From assembly GCA_016125225.1 (NCBI GenBank), contig WGME01000024.1, positions 1 through 62,919 on the forward strand: a stretch of 62,919 nucleotides of DNA, in the 5' to 3' direction. The notes below the pieces were generated by a model that had not been told where the DNA came from, made no database searches, and saw nothing but the letters and a program-made list of their open reading frames with translations. Within the stretch, counting starts at the first letter, position 1; each line of letters opens with the position of its first letter. Of this stretch, positions 16,803-25,441 are shown piece after piece. A program made the position numbers and the translations under genes. This DNA comes from a bacterium (lineage in GTDB: Bacteria; Planctomycetota; Planctomycetia; Planctomycetales; Planctomycetaceae).

Positions 16803-17402
16803 TTACGAATGACAGCAGGATGTGGGAGCGTTGGTGGCACAGGTCGCTGTCGAGGAATTTGCGGTCGGAGTTTTCGGCACCTGGTTCCAAGGCATCCGGG
16901 CGAGCAGCATGCCCATGCCGCAGGTGTCGGTGATTCCGGCAAAGACTAGCCCCGCACCCACAAAGGCCGATAGCCCGATGAAGTACGGATGGACGAACGC
17001 TCCCAAGGCAGCCCCGATCAGCACCAGAGATCCCGCTGCGATTCGCACCTGCCGTTCGAGCGAGATGGCTTTCTTCCCGCGGACCACCGGCAACCCGGCC
17101 TGATCCCAGGCGAGCGTGCCCCCTTCGACATTCACCACATTGGTGTAACCGGCCGCCTGAATTTTTTCGCAGGCCTGCTTACCCCGACTACCCGAGCGAC
17201 AGATGACATACAGTGGCGACCCGGCCGGATCGCGACCCGCCGTCAACTGGGCCGGATTCAACTGGTCCAAAGGCACATTGCGGGCACAGCCAACGTGGAT
17301 TTCTCGGTATTCCACGGGCGTGCGGACATCGACCAGTTCGATGGTCTCGCCGCTTTGAATTCGATCAAAGAGTTGTTTCGGGGCAATGGTGGTCATGGAC
17401 AT
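16803..17402 (-). CDS. Rhodanese with DUF2892 membrane domain (YgaP-like)
   Basis: A 199-residue sulfurtransferase anchored to the membrane. Rhodanese domain at 5-108 with ELVDVRTPVEY and Cys68 in the loop CRSGSR; DUF2892 domain at 112-170 with two helices (LVLIGAALGAFVHPYFIGLSAFVGAGL) and CGMGMLLARMPWN. ATG 17402 has AGGAGA upstream. The tail after 180 is Thr/Ala-rich and holds three cysteines, ending SCCHS; this is unusual and resembles the Cys tail of the next gene product. First structural gene of the sulfide operon after arsR; it likely accepts sulfane sulfur from SQR or passes it to the dioxygenase. Confidence 0.85.
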   Translation of the reverse strand: MSMTTIAPKQLFDRIQSGETIELVDVRTPVEYREIHVGCARNVPLDQLNPAQLTAGRDPAGSPLYVICRSGSRGKQACEKIQAAGYTNVVNVEGGTLAWDQAGLPVVRGKKAISLERQVRIAAGSLVLIGAALGAFVHPYFIGLSAFVGAGLVFAGITDTCGMGMLLARMPWNQVPKTPTANSSTATCATNAPTSCCHS

Positions 17403-17461
17403 GATGGTCTCCTGTTCGTTGAATCCAGGCATCTCGGATGCGAGGCAGTTATCTTGTTAGT

Positions 17462-17475
17462 TCGGAATATTCCGA
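17462..17475. promoter_or_regulatory. ArsR operator 2 (TCGGAATATTCCGA)
   Basis: A perfect 14-bp palindrome 60 bases before the rhodanese start and inside the arsR-rhodanese gap. It keeps the six-base half-sites of the copy in the arsR promoter (TCGGAA-N2-TTCCGA), so both are probably bound by the ArsR protein encoded beside them. Confidence 0.75.
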
Positions 17476-17495
17476 TCTTTCTGGCGTACAAAAAT

Positions 17496-17801
17496 CTAGG
17501 TCGTGGCGGTATCAAACCGCGATTCGATGCAACGCAAAATTCCGGCCAAATGGGGTTCGGTTACTCGGTAATACACCTGTCGTCCCCGCTTGTCGCTCGT
17601 CAAAAATCCGCAACGCTGCATCAAACGCAGGTGTTCGGAAGTCATTGCCGTGGGCAAATCACAGGCTTCCGCGAGTTCACCCACGGTGTATTCCCCGGAA
17701 AGCAGCAGTTGAATGATCCGCAGGCGGTGGGCGTGAGCGAGCACCCGCAAGCATTCCGCTGCTTGGCTTAAGGCGTCGAGGCTGGTTAAGCGAGGAGACA
17801 T
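17496..17801 (-). CDS. ArsR-family repressor of the sulfide operon
   Basis: A 101-residue winged-helix repressor: LAHAHRLRIIQLLLSGEYTVGELAEACDLP, then MTSEHLRLMQRCGFLTSDKRGRQVYYRV, a complete ArsR domain. Cysteines are at 17, 47, 64 and 91. Persulfide sensors of the BigR/SqrR type use a Cys in the second helix and another near the C-terminus; the equivalent residues here appear to be Gln31 and Asp97 (alignment by eye), so the sensing pair must differ. It is transcribed with the sulfide genes and has matching operators in its own promoter and before the next gene, so it should be autoregulated. Confidence 0.9.
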   Translation of the reverse strand: MSPRLTSLDALSQAAECLRVLAHAHRLRIIQLLLSGEYTVGELAEACDLPTAMTSEHLRLMQRCGFLTSDKRGRQVYYRVTEPHLAGILRCIESRFDTATT

Positions 17802-17833
17802 GGTTGAGAATCTTTCTGTGAGCTACGTACTCA

Positions 17834-17861
17834 AATATATCGGAAGTTTCCGACATGTCAA
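17834..17861 (-). promoter_or_regulatory. arsR promoter with operator 1 in the spacer
   Basis: On the minus strand TTGACA (17856-17861) and TATATT (17834-17839) are 16 bases apart, a near-consensus sigma-70 promoter. Most of the spacer is the 14-bp inverted repeat TCGGAAACTTCCGA (17840-17853), so a bound repressor would block polymerase directly. The arsR ATG is 33 bases further on. Confidence 0.8.
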
Positions 17862-17936
17862 TCAGTAATTCGTGGACGAGGGGGAATATTACTGGAATGA
17901 ACCCGGGATGCCCCTGGTCAGCGACCGATCGCCGGT

Positions 17937-19811
17937 TCAGTCGAGATAGACGAATTCCTGGGAATTGAAGATCGCCAAGGCGGCGTCGGTCCAGGCGGCA
18001 TCTGCGGTTTCTGTGCTCTGCTGCTGATGGACGAACTGCAACAGACGAGCTACTTCCGCATCACTTGGCGAGCGGGACAGTACCGCTCGATAGAGATGCA
18101 CAGCCCGACCGGCATCGTCGGCAGTCCGATCAAGAAGAGTTGCCGCCAATGCCGTTGCGGCGGCATGCGTCAACTCGCCATTCAACAAGGCCAATGCTTG
18201 CGGGGCTGTGGTGGATCGCCCGCGGAGGGGGCAACTGGCATTGGCATCGGGCCGGTCAAAGGCTTCAAACAGCGGATACCGCAGGTTCCGGCGGGCAAAG
18301 AGATAAATGCTGCGGCGGGTGTGATCGGCGGCGTTTTCACTCGTCACCCATTGGCCTTTCAGCAAGGTCTGCACGAGTTCTTCGGGCAGCGGCGGACGCA
18401 CGCCGTGACCACCACGGTCATCATTGAACTGACTGCTCGCCATAAGCAACGCATCCCGCAACTGCTCCCCATCGAGCCGCCGGAGCAGGCCGCGACTCAA
18501 AAATTCCCCCGCCGGATCGAGTTGCAACCGACGATCCCAATCGGTATCCCCCGGCAACCGCCGAGCTGTTTGACGATAAGTCGCCGAGAGGACTATCTGC
18601 CGATGCAGGGCTTTTAGACTCCACCCCTGTTCGATCAATTCGCAGGCCAGCCAGTCGAGCAGTTCGGGATGCGTCGGGCCAAGGTTGATCACACCGAAGT
18701 CGCTGCCGGTGGCGCAGAGACCGCGTTGAAAATGCTGCTGCCAGAGACGGTTCACGATCACCCGGGCCGTCAACGGGGTGGAACCATCGACCAACTGCCG
18801 GGCGAATTGCAGACGGCGTTGTCCTGGATCAGAACTAGTGCTTGATACCGATGAATCCGCAATGGCGATACGCGGCAGTGCCGCCTCGATGGTTGGCCCC
18901 GGCCGTCGGTGATCGCCCCGAATCCAGATCCGCGCTGGTGACGTATTCGTTGGTGGCGTGAGGCGAAAGGAATAGTACGGGGCATCGCGTTTGAGGGACG
19001 GGACAGCCGGCTCGAACACGGCCCGCAGCCGATAGAAATCAGCTTGGCTGATCGGATCGTACTTGTGATCGTGGCACTCCGCACAACCGATTTGCAGGCC
19101 GAGGAAGACCGCCCCCACGGTGCCGGTCAGTTCGTTCAATCGGAAGTGACGGCGTTCCAACTGATCGTTGACGTCGGGCATATCCGGGCCCGCGAGGCAG
19201 AACGTAGTCGGAACCATGACCGGTGGTTCGAGTTGGTCTCCCGCGAGTTGCTGGACCACGAAGTCGGAATAGGGCAGATCGCGGTTGAACGCTGCAATCA
19301 CCCAGTCGCGATACTGCCAGGCATCGGGACGGACTTTGTCGTGTTCAAAACCGTCAGTCTCGGCGAAGCGGGCCAGATCGAGCCAGTGCTGAGCCATCCG
19401 CTCGCCATAGGCCGGAGAAGCCAGCAACCGATCAACCACACGCTCGATGGCATTGGGTGTCGTGTCGGCCAGAAAGTCATCTAATTCTTCAGCTGTCGGA
19501 GGAAATCCGGTCAGGTCAAAGGTCACCCGACGCAAGAAGGTGGGCCGCTCGGCTTCGGGTGCGAGGCCGAGTTGCTTGGTTGATAATTGCTCCAGAATGA
19601 AGGCATCAATAGGTGAGCGGATGGGTGATGGCATCGAGACCTCAGGCACCGTCGGCTTCAATAACGGCCGAAAGGCCCAATGGTCGCGATCATCGGCCGT
19701 CACCGGGACTTCGGAGATGGCATTCGTCGGGACATCATCCTCTGACGTGGCGATCAATGGCCATACGATCGCAGAACAAACTACCAGCAGCAGGGCACGC
19801 CGAACAATCAT
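17937..19811 (-). CDS. DUF1549/DUF1553 (PSCyt2/PSD1) exported cytochrome-like protein
   Basis: A 624-residue secreted protein of the large planctomycete family with DUF1549 then DUF1553. ATG 19811 has AAAGGA upstream; the signal peptide runs to about residue 23. DUF1549 is at about 65-270 (SPIDAFILEQL, FLRRVTFDLTGFPPT, YGERMAQHWLDLARFAETDGF, DRDLPYSDFVVQQLAGD) and ends with a CxxCH haem-type motif, GCAECHDHKYDP, near residue 250. DUF1553 occupies the last 280 residues (TARVIVNRLWQQHFGRG-like, QTARRLPG, FEAFDRPDANASCP). The partner DUF1501 gene follows in the same operon. Thought to take part in extracellular polysaccharide use; function not established. Confidence 0.92.
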   Translation of the reverse strand: MIVRRALLLVVCSAIVWPLIATSEDDVPTNAISEVPVTADDRDHWAFRPLLKPTVPEVSMPSPIRSPIDAFILEQLSTKQLGLAPEAERPTFLRRVTFDLTGFPPTAEELDDFLADTTPNAIERVVDRLLASPAYGERMAQHWLDLARFAETDGFEHDKVRPDAWQYRDWVIAAFNRDLPYSDFVVQQLAGDQLEPPVMVPTTFCLAGPDMPDVNDQLERRHFRLNELTGTVGAVFLGLQIGCAECHDHKYDPISQADFYRLRAVFEPAVPSLKRDAPYYSFRLTPPTNTSPARIWIRGDHRRPGPTIEAALPRIAIADSSVSSTSSDPGQRRLQFARQLVDGSTPLTARVIVNRLWQQHFQRGLCATGSDFGVINLGPTHPELLDWLACELIEQGWSLKALHRQIVLSATYRQTARRLPGDTDWDRRLQLDPAGEFLSRGLLRRLDGEQLRDALLMASSQFNDDRGGHGVRPPLPEELVQTLLKGQWVTSENAADHTRRSIYLFARRNLRYPLFEAFDRPDANASCPLRGRSTTAPQALALLNGELTHAAATALAATLLDRTADDAGRAVHLYRAVLSRSPSDAEVARLLQFVHQQQSTETADAAWTDAALAIFNSQEFVYLD

Positions 19812-19834
19812 CAAGCGGTCCTTTCTGCGAGGTC

Positions 19835-21268
19835 TCAGGCCAGGATGTCCTGCACGATGTCGACATCATCAGTGGGGCCGATCAAACGCTCATCGAGACC
19901 ATTGTGGAAATACGATAACGCCTCGGGATCGAGTCCCAGGAGATGCAGCAGCGTGGCATGGAAGTTCCGGATATGGACCGGATTTTCCACGGCCCGCAGG
20001 CCGACCGGGTCGGTGGCTCCATAGGTCATGCCCGGCTTCACGCCGCCTCCCGCCAGCCAGACGGTATAGCCCCACGGGTTATGGTCGCGGCCTTTGCCTT
20101 GTTCGCTCATCGGCATGCGGCCGAACTCGCCCCCCCAGATGATGAGCGTGTCGTCCCACAACCCACGGCGACGCAGGTCGGTCAGCAATCCCGCCACGGG
20201 TTGATCGGTCGCCGTGCAGAGTTCGGTGTGATTCTGCAGCACGTTGCCATGCGCATCCCAACCGTTGGTATCTCCCGAATACAACTGCACGAAGCGCACG
20301 CCCCGTTCCACCATGCGGCGGGCCAGCAAACAGCGGCGGCCAAACTCGGCGGTCTCCGGGCGATCGAGTCCATACAGCCGGTGCGTCTCAGCGGTCTCTT
20401 CATCAATCGCGACCAACTCCGGTGCGGTCGATTGCATCCGGAAGGCTAACTCATACGACTGCATGCGGGCGGTGAGTTCATCGTGCTGATCGTGAGCCGC
20501 CGTGTATTCCTGATTCAGTGTTTTGATGAAGTCGAGCACACGACGTTGGCGGGTTACATCGACCCCTTCCGGCGGAGCGAGATGCAGGATGGGCTTCGCA
20601 CCAGGCCGCATCGGGACGCCTTGAAAACTGGCGGGAAGATAACCGCTGCCCCACGCGGGCGGCCCCCCTTTCAAACCGCCGCCGGGATCGGGCAGAACCA
20701 CGAACGCGGGCAGATTGCGGTTCTCGCTCCCTAATCCATAAGCGACCCAACTGCCGACACTCGGCCGCCCCATCAGAATGCTGCCGGTGTTCATCTGATA
20801 GACCGACTGCGGGTGGTTCACACTGTCGCCATGCATGCTGCGAATCACGCACAACTCATCAGCATGGTGGGCGAGTGCGGGGAGCAGATCGCTCACGGCG
20901 ACCCCAGACTCTCCGCGCGGCCGCAACGGCTTCACCGCGGGCAACAGTGGATTGGTCGCCACATTCCGCCGCGTGGCCACCATGCCAAAACTCTCCGGCA
21001 ACGGCTGCCCGGCAAGTCGCTCAAGGTCCGGCTTGGGATCAAACAGATCGACATGGCTCGGCCCGCCATGCATGAACAGCCAGATGACCCGCTTCACTTT
21101 CGGCGTCTGATGTGGCATCGATGTCCGAGCACCGGCCCCAGCCGCTTGAACAACGCGCTGGCCGTCATCACACAGCAGGTTCGACAGCGCCAGCCCGAGA
21201 CAACCGCCCCCCATCCGCAACAGATCGCGGCGCGGCATCAGCGACGGCCATGCAGAATTGTGGAACAT
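19835..21268 (-). CDS. DUF1501 Tat-exported protein
   Basis: A 477-residue protein of the sulfatase/alkaline phosphatase-like DUF1501 family. It opens with a twin-arginine signal (PRRDLLRMGGGCLGLALS, about residues 12-29), so it is exported folded. The core has VIWLFMHGGPSHVDLFDPKP, ELCVIRSMHGDSVNHP, GSWVAYGLGSEN, QLYSGDTNGWDAHG, IIWGGEFGRMP and GRDHNPWGYT, the conserved metal-site segments. It is transcribed before the DUF1549/1553 gene, the standard planctomycete pair, with 23 bases between. The substrate is not known. Confidence 0.93.
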   Translation of the reverse strand: MFHNSAWPSLMPRRDLLRMGGGCLGLALSNLLCDDGQRVVQAAGAGARTSMPHQTPKVKRVIWLFMHGGPSHVDLFDPKPDLERLAGQPLPESFGMVATRRNVATNPLLPAVKPLRPRGESGVAVSDLLPALAHHADELCVIRSMHGDSVNHPQSVYQMNTGSILMGRPSVGSWVAYGLGSENRNLPAFVVLPDPGGGLKGGPPAWGSGYLPASFQGVPMRPGAKPILHLAPPEGVDVTRQRRVLDFIKTLNQEYTAAHDQHDELTARMQSYELAFRMQSTAPELVAIDEETAETHRLYGLDRPETAEFGRRCLLARRMVERGVRFVQLYSGDTNGWDAHGNVLQNHTELCTATDQPVAGLLTDLRRRGLWDDTLIIWGGEFGRMPMSEQGKGRDHNPWGYTVWLAGGGVKPGMTYGATDPVGLRAVENPVHIRNFHATLLHLLGLDPEALSYFHNGLDERLIGPTDDVDIVQDILA

Positions 21269-21372
21269 ACCGAGTCTTCCGAAAGGAGACTAGGCAGTGT
21301 ACCAAACCCCACGCACGATGCCACGGGATTCTGACAATAGAGATGAGATTGCTTCCCAGTCTCATCACCGAA

Positions 21373-22125
21373 TCATGGTGCAGCCGGAACGATCGTGCCT
21401 AGTCGTAAGCGGCCGTCGGTTTGCCACAGGTCGCCGCCGCCGTTATGACCTTTGTGGTTCGGGTGGAAATTGTCGATGTATTGCACGTCGGTGAGTCGAC
21501 CGGTGGCGATCAACGTCTTGAAAAGATGATCGCGTTCGACGTCGACATCGGCGGCGATATGATGCGTGATCTGACCCGTGGTGTGACTGAGGCCGACACG
21601 CTCATCATAGGTCGCCGAGCCGAACCAGAGAGGGCGACCCTGTTCATCCTGCTCGCTGGAACTCCAGAACCGCACATGATGCCGTTGCCGGGGATTGTCG
21701 CCCACCGGTTGTTCGTACGCGAGGTCTTCCTTCCGGCCGTAGAGATAGAGGTTGCTGACCGGGGCTTCATCGTAGGGGCGTTCCACGACCGTATCGACCG
21801 CGATCTTCAGGTCGCTTTTGAGACCGAGAGCCGCGGCCCGATACCAGCCCGCCTGGCTCAGCAGCGACTCCAGATCGGCCTGCGTGCCAATCAGACCGAC
21901 ATTGATCGGGTCGCCGGGATGACCGTCTTTGGTGACGGTGATGTTCGGTGCGGAATCGAGAGCCGGGTGTCGATGGGCATAGGTTTCCCACAGCAGCGGC
22001 ATCACGAGATAAGCTACTGCCAGGTAAATCAGCAAGCCAACCACAATGCCCGTGACGAGCCGGAAGCGTCGAACTCGCCGTGGTGGTTCCGGAACAGGGG
22101 ACGCATCATCGGGCGCGGTCGTCAT
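21373..22125 (-). CDS. LssY C-terminal domain membrane protein
   Basis: A 250-residue protein with one N-terminal helix (LVTGIVVGLLIYLAVAYLVMPLL, about 26-48) and then an LssY_C domain: DPINVGLIGTQADLESLLSQAGWYRA, SNLYLYGRKEDLAYEQP, HHVRFW and ATYDERVGLSH, HHIAADVDVERD. This domain is found alone or fused to PAP2-type phosphatases; its role is not known. I use ATG 22125; there is no clean ribosome site and an upstream TTG/ATG at 22191 would add 22 residues. The neighbour upstream is the old yellow enzyme gene, 75 bases away on the same strand. Confidence 0.8.
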   Translation of the reverse strand: MTTAPDDASPVPEPPRRVRRFRLVTGIVVGLLIYLAVAYLVMPLLWETYAHRHPALDSAPNITVTKDGHPGDPINVGLIGTQADLESLLSQAGWYRAAALGLKSDLKIAVDTVVERPYDEAPVSNLYLYGRKEDLAYEQPVGDNPRQRHHVRFWSSSEQDEQGRPLWFGSATYDERVGLSHTTGQITHHIAADVDVERDHLFKTLIATGRLTDVQYIDNFHPNHKGHNGGGDLWQTDGRLRLGTIVPAAP

Positions 22126-22200
22126 GGGTTCGGCATCACTACGAAGACGGATTGATCGGCGTGGTGTCTGTGGCGATTTTAATCCTACCACGCCGTCAAT

Positions 22201-23355
22201 CTACCGTGTCCGTCGCTGCACCGCATAGCCATACGAGATCGGCCACGTCGGTTCCGCTCCCAATTCCTGCTGGGCTTGGATGGCCCAGTACGGTTCGCGG
22301 AGCAGTTCCCTTGCGAGGAAGACCAGATCGGCTGCCCCCGACGTGACGATTTCATTGGCCTGATGCGCTTCGGTAATGAGACCCACGGCTCCCGTCATGA
22401 TGCCCGTGGCTTCACGGATCTGGCGGGCCAGCGGCACCTGATACCCCTTGCCGACGGGAATCTTTGCATGCGGCACCAATGCCCCGGAGGAAACGTCGAT
22501 CAGGTCGATGCCCAACTCTTTCAACCGAGCAGACAACACCACCGATTGCTCGACATCCCAACCGCCGTCGACCCAGTCGGTCGCGGAGATGCGGACAAAG
22601 ACCGGCAACTCAGCCGGTACGATGCTGCGGACCCCCGTCGCGACACGCAATGTCAGCCGCATGCGGTTTTCGAGACTGCCGCCGTAATCGTCGGTGCGTT
22701 CATTGCTCAACGGCGACAGAAACTGATGCAGCAGGTAGCCATGAGCCGCATGGACTTCAATCACCTTGAAACCGGCCGCCAAAGCCCGGCGGGTGGCCGC
22801 TTCGAAGTCAGCGACGACACCATCGATGCCGTTTTGATCCAACGCCTTCGGGACCGGGCTCCCTTCGCTGAAGGGAATCGCACTGGGGCCGATCACTGGC
22901 CAGCCGCCCACCTCCGGTGTCAGCAACCCCGCTCCCCCTTTCCAGGGCACATCGCAACTCGCCTTGCGGCCGGCATGGGCGAGCTGAATGCCCGCCACCG
23001 CCCCTTGCGATTCGACGAATTTCACGATGCGGGCCAGCGGAGCAATGTGGTCGTCGCTCCAGATTCCCAGATCTCCCGGTGTGATGCGGCCTTCTGCAGT
23101 CACAGCCGTCGCCTCGGCAATCACCAACCCCACTCCGCCAGACGCCCGGCTGCCGAGATGGACCAGATGCCAATCGTCCGCCAATCCATCCTTCGCGATG
23201 TACTGGCACATCGGCGACATCACCACCCGATTCCGAAACGTCACCCCCCGCATCGTCAACGGCGAAAACAAATCCGCCGCTGACAATTCACGATCATGCA
23301 TCGCCTCTGCGGCAGCTTCGGGTGAAGAAGAACCTGCAGTCGTCTGATTGGCCAT
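22201..23355 (-). CDS. Old yellow enzyme family NADH:flavin oxidoreductase (YqjM/NamA-like)
   Basis: A 384-residue TIM-barrel FMN enzyme that reduces activated alkenes with NAD(P)H. Markers: LFSPLTMRGVTFRNRVVMSPMCQY (FMN-site Cys in MSPMCQY as in YqjM), GLVIAEATAVTAEGR, IQLAHAGRKAS, EVHAAHGYLLHQFLSPLSNERTDDYGGS with the His-x-x-H-type substrate pocket (HAAH), and GAVGLITEAHQANEI near the end. The first 25 residues are a loose Ser/Ala-rich head. The physiological substrate is unknown. Confidence 0.9.
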   Translation of the reverse strand: MANQTTAGSSSPEAAAEAMHDRELSAADLFSPLTMRGVTFRNRVVMSPMCQYIAKDGLADDWHLVHLGSRASGGVGLVIAEATAVTAEGRITPGDLGIWSDDHIAPLARIVKFVESQGAVAGIQLAHAGRKASCDVPWKGGAGLLTPEVGGWPVIGPSAIPFSEGSPVPKALDQNGIDGVVADFEAATRRALAAGFKVIEVHAAHGYLLHQFLSPLSNERTDDYGGSLENRMRLTLRVATGVRSIVPAELPVFVRISATDWVDGGWDVEQSVVLSARLKELGIDLIDVSSGALVPHAKIPVGKGYQVPLARQIREATGIMTGAVGLITEAHQANEIVTSGAADLVFLARELLREPYWAIQAQQELGAEPTWPISYGYAVQRRTR

Positions 23356-23485
23356 GTTGACATTTCCCAGTCAAAAACATTCCCGATCGCCGAGCACAGC
23401 GTGCGATCCTCACCCCTCTAACTACCGGCGCCCGGCTGATGTCTTTCACGCGGGCGGGAAACATCGACGTCTGCAGCTGGCAAGT

Positions 23486-24223
23486 TCAAACCTTCTGCCG
23501 CTCCAATTCAGCCTGTGCGCCCTTGATCAAGTTGTATCGATCAGAATCGTGAGATACCTGCGAAAGATGTGTCTCGGCCGTGCTGAGTGTTTCGCGAAGC
23601 AGATCCCAATCCTGTTTCCGTGAGAGTCGCACGGCAGATAACAGTGCAACTGCAGCGTGATAACCGACAAAGGGTGTTTCTACTTTAAGTCGGTCCGCCA
23701 GCCACGGATAAAACTCGGGATTAGGTTTGAGTTGCAAGATCGCAACGGCAGCCAGCCGCTGTCCGGGAGAATCACTACCGGAAAACTCCATGATATAGGG
23801 GTAGCACGCTACGGCCAGGGTGCGCATCTTGGTGACAATTTTCTCCATCTTTCGGGTCCGTTCGTCGGAAGAGGGCATTGATGCCCGTATGGCTTCGTAC
23901 TCGAAAGCCAGGCTTTGCATCTGTTGCCTTGCTAAATCGTTGTCTCCCTTAACGGCAAGGCGATCTATCCGCTCGGCCGCTCGTGCCTGCTCCTGGGTGA
24001 TTCCTTTCGCGGCGTCCGGATTCTGTTGTATAACCGCCTCCGCTTCTCGATTGACTGCTTTTCGTAACTTTCCCTCAATTCCACCGGGCAGTGCAAATTC
24101 TTCGAGATTGTTAAGAATTCGATTGAAGGCTTCGCGATGCAATAACATGACCAGCAGTACAAGAGAGGGCCAAGTGATCGCAGTTATTAGCTCTGCAATC
24201 GCTGAAATTGTGGTTGAATTCAT
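23486..24223 (-). CDS. Unknown membrane-anchored helical protein
   Basis: A 245-residue protein with base composition lower in GC than its neighbours. ATG 24223 has AAGGGA eight bases upstream. One membrane span at about 15-35 (ITWPSLVLLVMLLHREAF) is followed by a charged, coiled-coil-prone region (about 40-120, rich in Glu, Arg, Ala and Gln) and then Ala/Leu-rich helical pairs (GQRLAAVAILQLKPNPEFYPWLADRL, GYHAAVALLSAVRLSR) that look like HEAT-type repeats. No family recognised. A signalling or effector-type role has been proposed for such TM plus helical-repeat proteins in general, but nothing here proves it. Confidence 0.6.
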   Translation of the reverse strand: MNSTTISAIAELITAITWPSLVLLVMLLHREAFNRILNNLEEFALPGGIEGKLRKAVNREAEAVIQQNPDAAKGITQEQARAAERIDRLAVKGDNDLARQQMQSLAFEYEAIRASMPSSDERTRKMEKIVTKMRTLAVACYPYIMEFSGSDSPGQRLAAVAILQLKPNPEFYPWLADRLKVETPFVGYHAAVALLSAVRLSRKQDWDLLRETLSTAETHLSQVSHDSDRYNLIKGAQAELERQKV

Positions 24224-24381
24224 CAATCATTCCCTTATAAACGGACGTTTTGCGATCATAATCACGATGCGATTACGTCGAATACATTCTGATTGGTTGA
24301 TACATAGTAGCCCTCTGTTTTCCAAATTAATAGATGTCGGTTGATCGCTGGCTGGTGTCCCTACTTATCAACGTCGCTCTC

Positions 24382-25326
24382 TCAGGATATGCCGCATTTA
24401 CACTCAACCCACGGCAATACCCGCTGCGTTAGATTCATCCCGTTGAGCACGGCGGATTGTTGGGGGCCGCAGGTGGGGCATTCGAACAGAGCTTCGATGC
24501 CCCAGAGGTCGACGAAGACGCGGCCGCGTTGGAGTTGCAGGGCTTGTCGTTGCACTTCATACATTGCGGTGATCGACGGCGGGGTGAAGAGTCCCTGTTG
24601 CGCGAGGTCTTCCATGACTCCATTGCCGCTGCGCATGGGGATGAGGCTCACGCAGTGCGATCCGGCAGCGAAGGCGGTTTCGATGGACTGGAGTGCCCAG
24701 GTGATGCCTTCGTCATCGGTCAGCCCCGGAGGTCGCAGCAGCACAAACGTGCGGATGTCGATGTCGCTGTTTCGGAGTGTTTCGCAGGCCCGCTGATAAT
24801 CGGCGACGGTCATCTGCTTGTTGAGTCGCGGCAGAATCTGCGGATGCACGGTCTCCAGTCCGAGGGCCACTTCCAGTCGACCGGTGAGCAAGGACTGAAA
24901 CTCCGCGATGTGGGTATTCATCAGACGGGGATGATTCTCGACGATCACCGTCTCGAATGATTGTACGAGTTCCGCGATGGCCGGGTAATCGCCGGGCGGA
25001 ATCGCGAGCGGGTCGAAGAAATTTCCACTGTTATAGAGTTTGATGTGTTTCGCCGGGGGAAGTTGAGCCAGTGCGAAACGGATTTGCTCAGGGATCGCAC
25101 CCGATGGCGTGGGCTGATCGAGAGTGTGTTTCCACAGATCGCAATAGAGGCAATGAAAGGGGCATTCGCGATTGGTGAGAAACAGTGTCGCCACCGGGTC
25201 CACCACACCGGCGGCAGTGCATTCCGGTTCCACCAGCCAGGCATACGGCCGATACGGATCGACCGGCTCTTTCGGCGGTCGTCGGGCCAGGATGTCAGCC
25301 GTGGTGATGTGCGGCAGCGGAGTCAT
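24382..25326 (-). CDS. Radical SAM protein (TIGR01210-like)
   Basis: A 314-residue iron-sulfur enzyme. The [4Fe-4S] site is CPFHCLYCDLWK (CxxxCxxC, near residue 55), followed by LYNSGNFFDP and VALGLETVHPQILPRLNKQ, the SAM-binding features of the family. Two further cysteine pairs at the C-terminus (FECPTCGP and ECKCGIS) look like a zinc site. This matches the small radical SAM family I know as TIGR01210, reaction unknown. The start at ATG 25326 (MTPLPHITTADILARRPPK) fits the family; the frame opens 12 codons earlier at a possible ATG. Confidence 0.8.
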   Translation of the reverse strand: MTPLPHITTADILARRPPKEPVDPYRPYAWLVEPECTAAGVVDPVATLFLTNRECPFHCLYCDLWKHTLDQPTPSGAIPEQIRFALAQLPPAKHIKLYNSGNFFDPLAIPPGDYPAIAELVQSFETVIVENHPRLMNTHIAEFQSLLTGRLEVALGLETVHPQILPRLNKQMTVADYQRACETLRNSDIDIRTFVLLRPPGLTDDEGITWALQSIETAFAAGSHCVSLIPMRSGNGVMEDLAQQGLFTPPSITAMYEVQRQALQLQRGRVFVDLWGIEALFECPTCGPQQSAVLNGMNLTQRVLPWVECKCGIS

Positions 25327-25441
25327 GCCCTCATCATGGGAAGCCGGGACGCGAAACGCCATCACGATTGTTGCCGGTTCCTGCCACCGGTAATCTATCG
25401 GAAGTGGTTGATGCCAGCGGGCCTATTTGCAGGAATAAACG

